Below, in pieces: positions 58,985 through 64,000 of a stretch of DNA of 64,000 nucleotides. The notes beneath the pieces are model-generated. The model was not told the origin of the DNA. It did not search any database and saw only the letters and a program-made list of their open reading frames with translations. The first letter of the stretch is position 1. Every line of letters starts with the position of its first letter. Source of the stretch: Brienomyrus brachyistius (taxonomy: Eukaryota > Chordata > Actinopteri > Osteoglossiformes > Mormyridae). Position numbers and translations under genes: made by a program. Where the stretch lies: assembly GCF_023856365.1 (NCBI RefSeq), contig NC_064540.1, positions 27,892,474 to 27,956,473 of the forward strand. Reading direction: 5' to 3'.

Positions 58985-60116
58985 GAAAAAAACTTTATTA
59001 ATTCACTTGTTTAATGTATATCAACATTTATAGACTAAATATATACATCAGGCGACATTCGCATATGTCCCAAAATATAAAATTCCAAGTACCACTTGCG
59101 ATACAAAACTAATATTCTCTTTTTTAATACATTACATTCACATATCTCTCTTGACTTTAGACTCCAGAAATGATACAAATACACTGAAACATCAGTTACA
59201 GGTTTATCAGCTTTAACAAGTGAAGGCAACAGCAAGATCAAAAGATGGGCTTTTCGCCAACCGAAAAGTAAATCTGAAAATAATGTATATTAGATTAGCG
59301 TAGTACTATGTACACAATCTGTTGGCATACACTGAATGACTGGTCAACTCTCCCCTCCCCGACCAAAGGTGTAATATAGACTTTGCAGGTCATGTATCAA
59401 AAATAGATATGTGATACAAACAAAACAAGAAGCAACTAAACTACTGTTCATTCTGGAAGAACACTGCCAGCCTGTGGAAAGATAATGCAATCCAGTCACA
59501 GGGCTAAGATACAACCAGATTTGGAGAAAGCGGGGCGGACGGGTGAGGTGGGAGCCAGGCCACTTCTTTGTACTTTTCGTTGTTCTAACACTGGATCTGA
59601 ATCTAGGTCATGGCTGAAGTTTTGAGCAGCTTCCTTAATTATTTGGTGAAAACCATTTGGCAGGATGGAAATGCTTTCTGATTCAGAAGCGGGGTGGGGA
59701 CCTTCAGAAGCAGCATCTGCAGGGTTCATCACAATTACATTCAGCTGAAGTATGACCGTCACATTCATGACTTTGCATTGACATTTAACACACGTATAGG
59801 AACCCCCCCCACCCCACACTCTCATTCACAGCTACTGTGTCCTTATGTTGACCACCTTCTTAGTGTCTCTTGGGGCTACAGAAAATCTACTACTAGACAT
59901 CCACAAAGGAAGACCCTCTCGAGTGTTGGCTCCCAGGAAGGTGGGCCAAGTCACTCAGTCTCTAGTGTGGTGAAGGGTAAGCAGGGCCGCCGTTGAGTAG
60001 AGGCGTACATTTTTTTCTCTCTTCTTCCCCAAATCGCTACTTCCTTCCTTCGTTCCTACAGTTCACCCCATGGGCTGTCCCTCTACTCAATGGCGGCAAC
60101 ATTCAGCCGGTCCGTC
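58985..60116 (-). other. bhlhe40: bhlhe40 3' UTR
   Basis: It runs from the TGA (60119-60117) to the AATAAA on the - strand at 58999-58994. AT-rich ATTTA-like motifs are present towards the end, as expected for an immediate-early transcript, but their role is inferred. Confidence 0.6.
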
Positions 60117-62286
60117 TCAGTCTTTGGTTTCCAGGTTCAATGGCGGCACGTGCTTCAACGCGTGAAACAGCGCCGGCGAGTCCATGGGGGTCTGGGGGGA
60201 CAGCCCAAGTGGCGAGTGGTGCTTATCTGGGGACATAGGTACGCCGCCACCATTGACTCCTGGGTACAAGACCGGCATGCCTCCTGGGTACCAGCATTTC
60301 TCCAGCATGGGCAGGTAGGCGGCCGCCGTGGGTGGGAGGAGGTAGAAGGGCATGCAGAGTCGGGGCTGAGGGGGGGAGAAGCCCAGGAAGCCTCCATGGT
60401 CGGCCATTGCCTCTCCGCTTGGAAGGGCCTCGTCCTCTGAAGACTCCCTCCTCTGCCGCTTGAGCTGGGGCTCCTCGCTCTCCAGTTTGATGCCGGTCGC
60501 CGCCCGGTCAGCCAGCGTGTACTTCAGCTCACTGTCCTTGGTGTACGGCGCCTTACAATCCCGTTTGTCCGGCTCGCCCCCATAGCCACTGTCCGTGTCC
60601 GTGTCGCTCCCGCTCTGTTCGCCGTGGGGATATGTCCTCTGGATAACGGGCACGCAGTTCCTGCCGTGTCCCTCGGAGCCCTTGGCTTGCGGCCCGCCCG
60701 CCTTGGCCCTGTGCTCCTGTGCCTTTCGCTCGGGCTCCTCCACGTGAGGGCTCTGCAGCAGCTCGGAGGCCACCTTGTGCAGGTGGCCGATCACGTGTGA
60801 GGGGGACATGTCGCCGCCCTCCCCCTGCTTAGCCAGGTACTGCAGCACTTCCCTGGCACACATGTGGAATCCAGACCTGAACATCTCCTCGCTGTTGTCA
60901 GGTGGTGGAGGAGATGGCTCACCTGTGCCAGGAAAACAAACAACAACTTAAACCAAAAGATTCCTCTCTCCCTAACTGGCTGATGTCAGGGCTCCACCCA
61001 TTCCCTTGTTTAATTACATCTATAAATCCAATACATCCCATCCCTGGCTATATTGAGCCAAGGCTCAAGGAGAACCTTGGAATAAAAAAAAAAAAGTACT
61101 CAATCTGTTCTTCTGCAACTGAGCAGGTGAACCACCTTCAGTGACATTTGTAGAGCCCAGCACTGCAGGGTATGACGGGGAACACCCTGGTTCTACTGTA
61201 CCGTCCCTGTTTCCGGAATGAAGCATTTAACTCACCCATTTGCGTGCCATTCTGCAGCGCGATGATTTTCTGCTGCTGCTGCTCTAGGAGACTGGTGAGG
61301 GCTTTCACATGCTTCAGCGTCAGCTCCAAGACCACTGCCTTCTCCAAGTGGCCCAGAGTCTGAAAGAGAATGACCTCTGGTAAACACGTAGAGCCTCTTA
61401 CATGGCAGGTGCTTAGAACAGGCAGCCACAGTGGCACAAACACCCAGAATCAGCTCTGTGATCTACAGTGTATGCAAAGCCCAATTCGAAGTATTATCAT
61501 ATTCATAAATGTTGATTTTACCATAAAAAATTAATGAAAAAAATCCATATGGTTCACCATCGAGTGTCAATTATTCATAATACACCAATATACTGATAAA
61601 TATATTAAATCGGTAGCATCGTGTTTTAGAAATTTATTTTCAACTAACAAAAGTATTAATTCAGATCGAGAAAAATACAAGTATCAATTGGCCGCCAGGT
61701 GGCGCTTCAGTTTAATTCCTTTGCCGGACTGCCCCGACTTCGTTCCAATTTCAAACTTACTGTAAGTTTAAGATGCTCAGGCAGTAAATCCTTCAGCTGA
61801 GCGATACACTCATTTATTCGGTCCCGCCTTTTCTTCTCAATTAACCGATGTGGTAGCTTGTACGTTCCCTACGCACACATAAAAAAACACATATAACCGT
61901 TTAAACTTCATCCACTAGCTTTGCATGAAACCTGAGAAACTGAAGTTTGCACGCTCAAATAAGTCAATTTATGCATTTCGTAAATTAAACTACGACATAA
62001 AAGCATAAAATAAAAAAGGTCATTTCCTCACCTTGCTGTCTTCTCCGCGTTTGACTCCCCTCCTGGGTTTATATACGTACATGGGGAAATCCAATCTAAA
62101 AGGCACGGGACATGTCCGTCAGCAGACAGCACACGTACACATCTCCACTGCGCGAAAAAGCTCCGGTGATAGTACAAAAGCAGCAAATCCATGGCAGATT
62201 TTCACTTACCCTTGCATGTCACTCATTTCCATCGGAGGGTGTTTTGCTACACATGGAGGCGGCTGTGCGCTTGTAATCCTTTCCAT
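60117..62286 (-). CDS. bhlhe40: Class E bHLH-Orange repressor BHLHE40 (DEC1), complete
   Basis: DEC1 is a nuclear transcription repressor that binds E-boxes and takes part in the circadian feedback loop, hypoxia response and immune regulation. Exons on the - strand: 62286-62210, 62095-62032, 61868-61761, 61359-61236 and 60922-60117, all GT-AG; the sum is 1179 bp, 392 codons plus stop (human about 412). The start MERITSAQPPPC matches the family N-terminus. The bHLH is at about residues 50-105 (KLPHRLIEKKRRDRINE, then LGHLEKAVVLELTLKHVKAL). The Orange domain is at about 138-185 (MFRSGFHMCAREVLQYLAK). Further motifs are SDTDTDSGYGGE, a sumoylation-type IKLE, YLPMLEKCWYP and the conserved end PPLNLETKD. 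The paralogue BHLHE41 differs in its Ala/Gly-rich C-terminus, which is absent here. Confidence 0.97.
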
Positions 62287-62720
62287 CTCGCTTACTTTTT
62301 AAAAGCGAAATCAGAATAAAGCTAAACAGCTGACTTCACTGCGTATTTAAGCTTATCCGCATGGAACCGTGAGAAATATGATATTCTTGTCCTAAACTGT
62401 AGATATTTCAGATATCACCGCAAATGCGTCGATATTTGATTCAGTGATCTTCTGCGCTTTTTACTTTTTTTGCTTATAATTGAATGCAGCTGATGATAAT
62501 GGTGGCGGCAGTGATGTTGTCAATTTGCTATCCGAGCGTAATCGGCGGTAGTTTTGAAGCTGCAGCCTTCGTTAAATGCACGAGTGTGGGAGGACGACGC
62601 TACGTATTAAATAAAGCCTGTGACTGTAGACACGTCCCTGGCTCAGGAACTGGCCTGCCTTCGTCACATGAGCCTCACGTGTTGGACAGCGCTTTGAACC
62701 GGGGGAGGGGGGCGTGCAGC
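62287..62720 (-). promoter_or_regulatory. bhlhe40: bhlhe40 upstream region with E-boxes
   Basis: A TATA-like cttaaata (- strand) lies near 62343-62350, roughly 60 bp upstream of the start codon. About 380-395 bp upstream, cacatg (62665-62670) and the perfect E-box cacgtg (62676-62681) are separated by 5 bp. The family is known to be driven by CLOCK/BMAL1 and to autorepress through CACGTG sites; functional use here is inference. Confidence 0.5.
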
Positions 62721-64000
62721 TCGAGGAGGAGCCGCAGGAGGAGGACCTGCCCCTCTCCGGCTTCGATCCGATGCCGCTTTGATGCCCCATACTCCGTGCA
62801 CCGCCGCGCCGCAAAACGCTCCGTGTTCAGCCCGCAGTCTAAACTTTTTTTTCCCCAACCTGAATATATATTTATATTCTTCATTTAAAGTTAAACAATA
62901 TTTTTCCAAAGTAGATATAATAGGAATAGAATGTTTAACAATATTGAAACAGGTTTATAAACATAATGCCAGGGTAAGTTAATGCCCATCTGCCTGTTTA
63001 AGTTTCCAGATAATTTGTCATTATAAATTTACACTACAATTAGTCCGCTAATAGTCCGCTTTCTGAACCGCCTTTTATGACCCACTGTTAATCGGCTGAG
63101 AAACCCGTGACATTCACACGAAGAAAGAACAGCATTAAGCATTTAATTATTACCGTACGATCCTGATTGTAATAATGCATAAACCACTGGAGAAGTGGAC
63201 AAGCAATTAACTTCAAGTAGCTTTCAAATCGTATGTTCAAACAATAGAACACACAATACTTACGTTCATTAAAACTGATGTTAAACAGCTAACTCGCGCA
63301 TTACTTTTTATTGCACAGAAGGTTACTGTTAGACGAACAGGCTGACAAGCTTTCTTTTTAATATAAAAGCCCTAAGGAATGCAGCCCGTTACACTTATCT
63401 AGTATTTAAAACCATACATTCATATAGACGGAGGTCTTGAGACCAAATTAGTAATATGATAATATTTATGATTCAGTATTTATGAAATGCAGAAGCTGGC
63501 CGGTTTTATGACGCGGTGTAAATGCCCTGTTATCAGTGTGCGGCACTGCGCAGTGCACCTGTCTGGCCGTGAGTCTGCGGTGTCAGTCACGGTGTCAGTC
63601 ACGCCGGCCCCCCTCCCGATCCGGATCCCCACTCCTGCTGAAAGCGCCCCATGGGGCAGATCCGATATTCCCGTAGCTCTCAGTCAAACTGCTTTGGATC
63701 GCTGCATCGGCGAAATAATGAAATAACCGTACGTAGCACGCACATACAGGAAAATCCCCGTGGATTAAATAATGCGGAAAACCGACTAATCCTGCGAATG
63801 TTATTGACACAAGAAACGAGCCTATTGCATTCGCTTCCCACGAAAGTTTTCACAATGTGCGGTTGTGAAATTGCATTAAATATTAATCAAAACTACAGAT
63901 TAACGGGCAAAGGGACAGGACGAGCTGCAGGTTTCCTTAATACCGGAGGTAGCCTACAGCAGGAAATAAAGTCGAACCTTTACCATGCACTCACTTCTCC
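62721..64000. other. Upstream flank of bhlhe40, no recognised gene
   Basis: GC-rich up to about 62.85 kb, then AT-rich. A short direct repeat ggtgtcagtcac occurs twice near 63580-63603. I see no exon or mobile element in this stretch. Confidence 0.55.

Noticed and set aside
60155..60440. Alternative frames overlapping the last bhlhe40 exon
   Set aside because: Shadows of the GC-rich coding exon; the frame ending in LETKD is the real one.

Overview
This window is nuclear DNA from a ray-finned fish, probably a teleost; the species cannot be fixed from the sequence alone. The evidence is spliced vertebrate genes with GT-AG introns, CR1 and L2 type LINEs, tRNA-derived SINEs, Tc1 and hAT DNA transposons, long (GT)n and (AT)n tracts and several minisatellites. 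There are no prokaryotic operons, CRISPR arrays or phage genes. Almost all of the small open frames in the window are chance frames in introns, repeats or UTRs.

Three protein-coding genes explain the coding content. (1) sema3f, a secreted class 3 semaphorin, runs on the + strand. Fourteen constitutive coding exons are visible (725-23658), plus one probable 90-bp cassette exon at 3448-3537. The 5' exons lie left of the window. The 3' UTR probably ends near 25.6 kb. (2) arl8b, the lysosomal small GTPase Arl8b, is complete on the - strand: seven coding exons between 55783 and 35651 give exactly 186 codons plus stop. Its 3' UTR may reach about 32.45 kb. (3) bhlhe40 (DEC1), a bHLH-Orange repressor of the circadian and stress-response system, is complete on the - strand: five coding exons from 62286 to 60117 give 392 codons plus stop, with a likely poly(A) signal near 58.99 kb.

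Layout: 1-25.6 kb is sema3f. Its 8.5-kb intron (10074-18593) holds a (GT)n tract, two CR1 pieces, two minisatellites and a MITE. 25.6-32.45 kb is intergenic and holds a SINE and an L2 LINE inserted into a 40-bp tandem array. 32.45-55.8 kb is arl8b; its third intron (37869-44445) carries two L2 copies and foldback elements, and its 10.7-kb first intron carries a Tc1 element, a hAT transposase remnant, 36-bp and 24-bp minisatellites and an unexplained exon-like block on the opposite strand. 55.8-58.98 kb separates arl8b from bhlhe40 and contains a SINE fragment, simple repeats and a CACTA-ended MITE. 62.3-64 kb is upstream of bhlhe40.

The bhlhe40-arl8b order and head-to-tail orientation match the human neighbourhood as I remember it (BHLHE40-ARL8B-EDEM1). 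Here the downstream neighbour is a convergent sema3f, so the order has been rearranged relative to human. The three genes have no shared pathway that I know of. I found no convincing new biological system. The observations most worth following are the sema3f cassette exon, the orphan 99-bp exon-like block at 52667-52765, the CpG-dense minisatellite in arl8b intron 1, and the layered repeat insertions.
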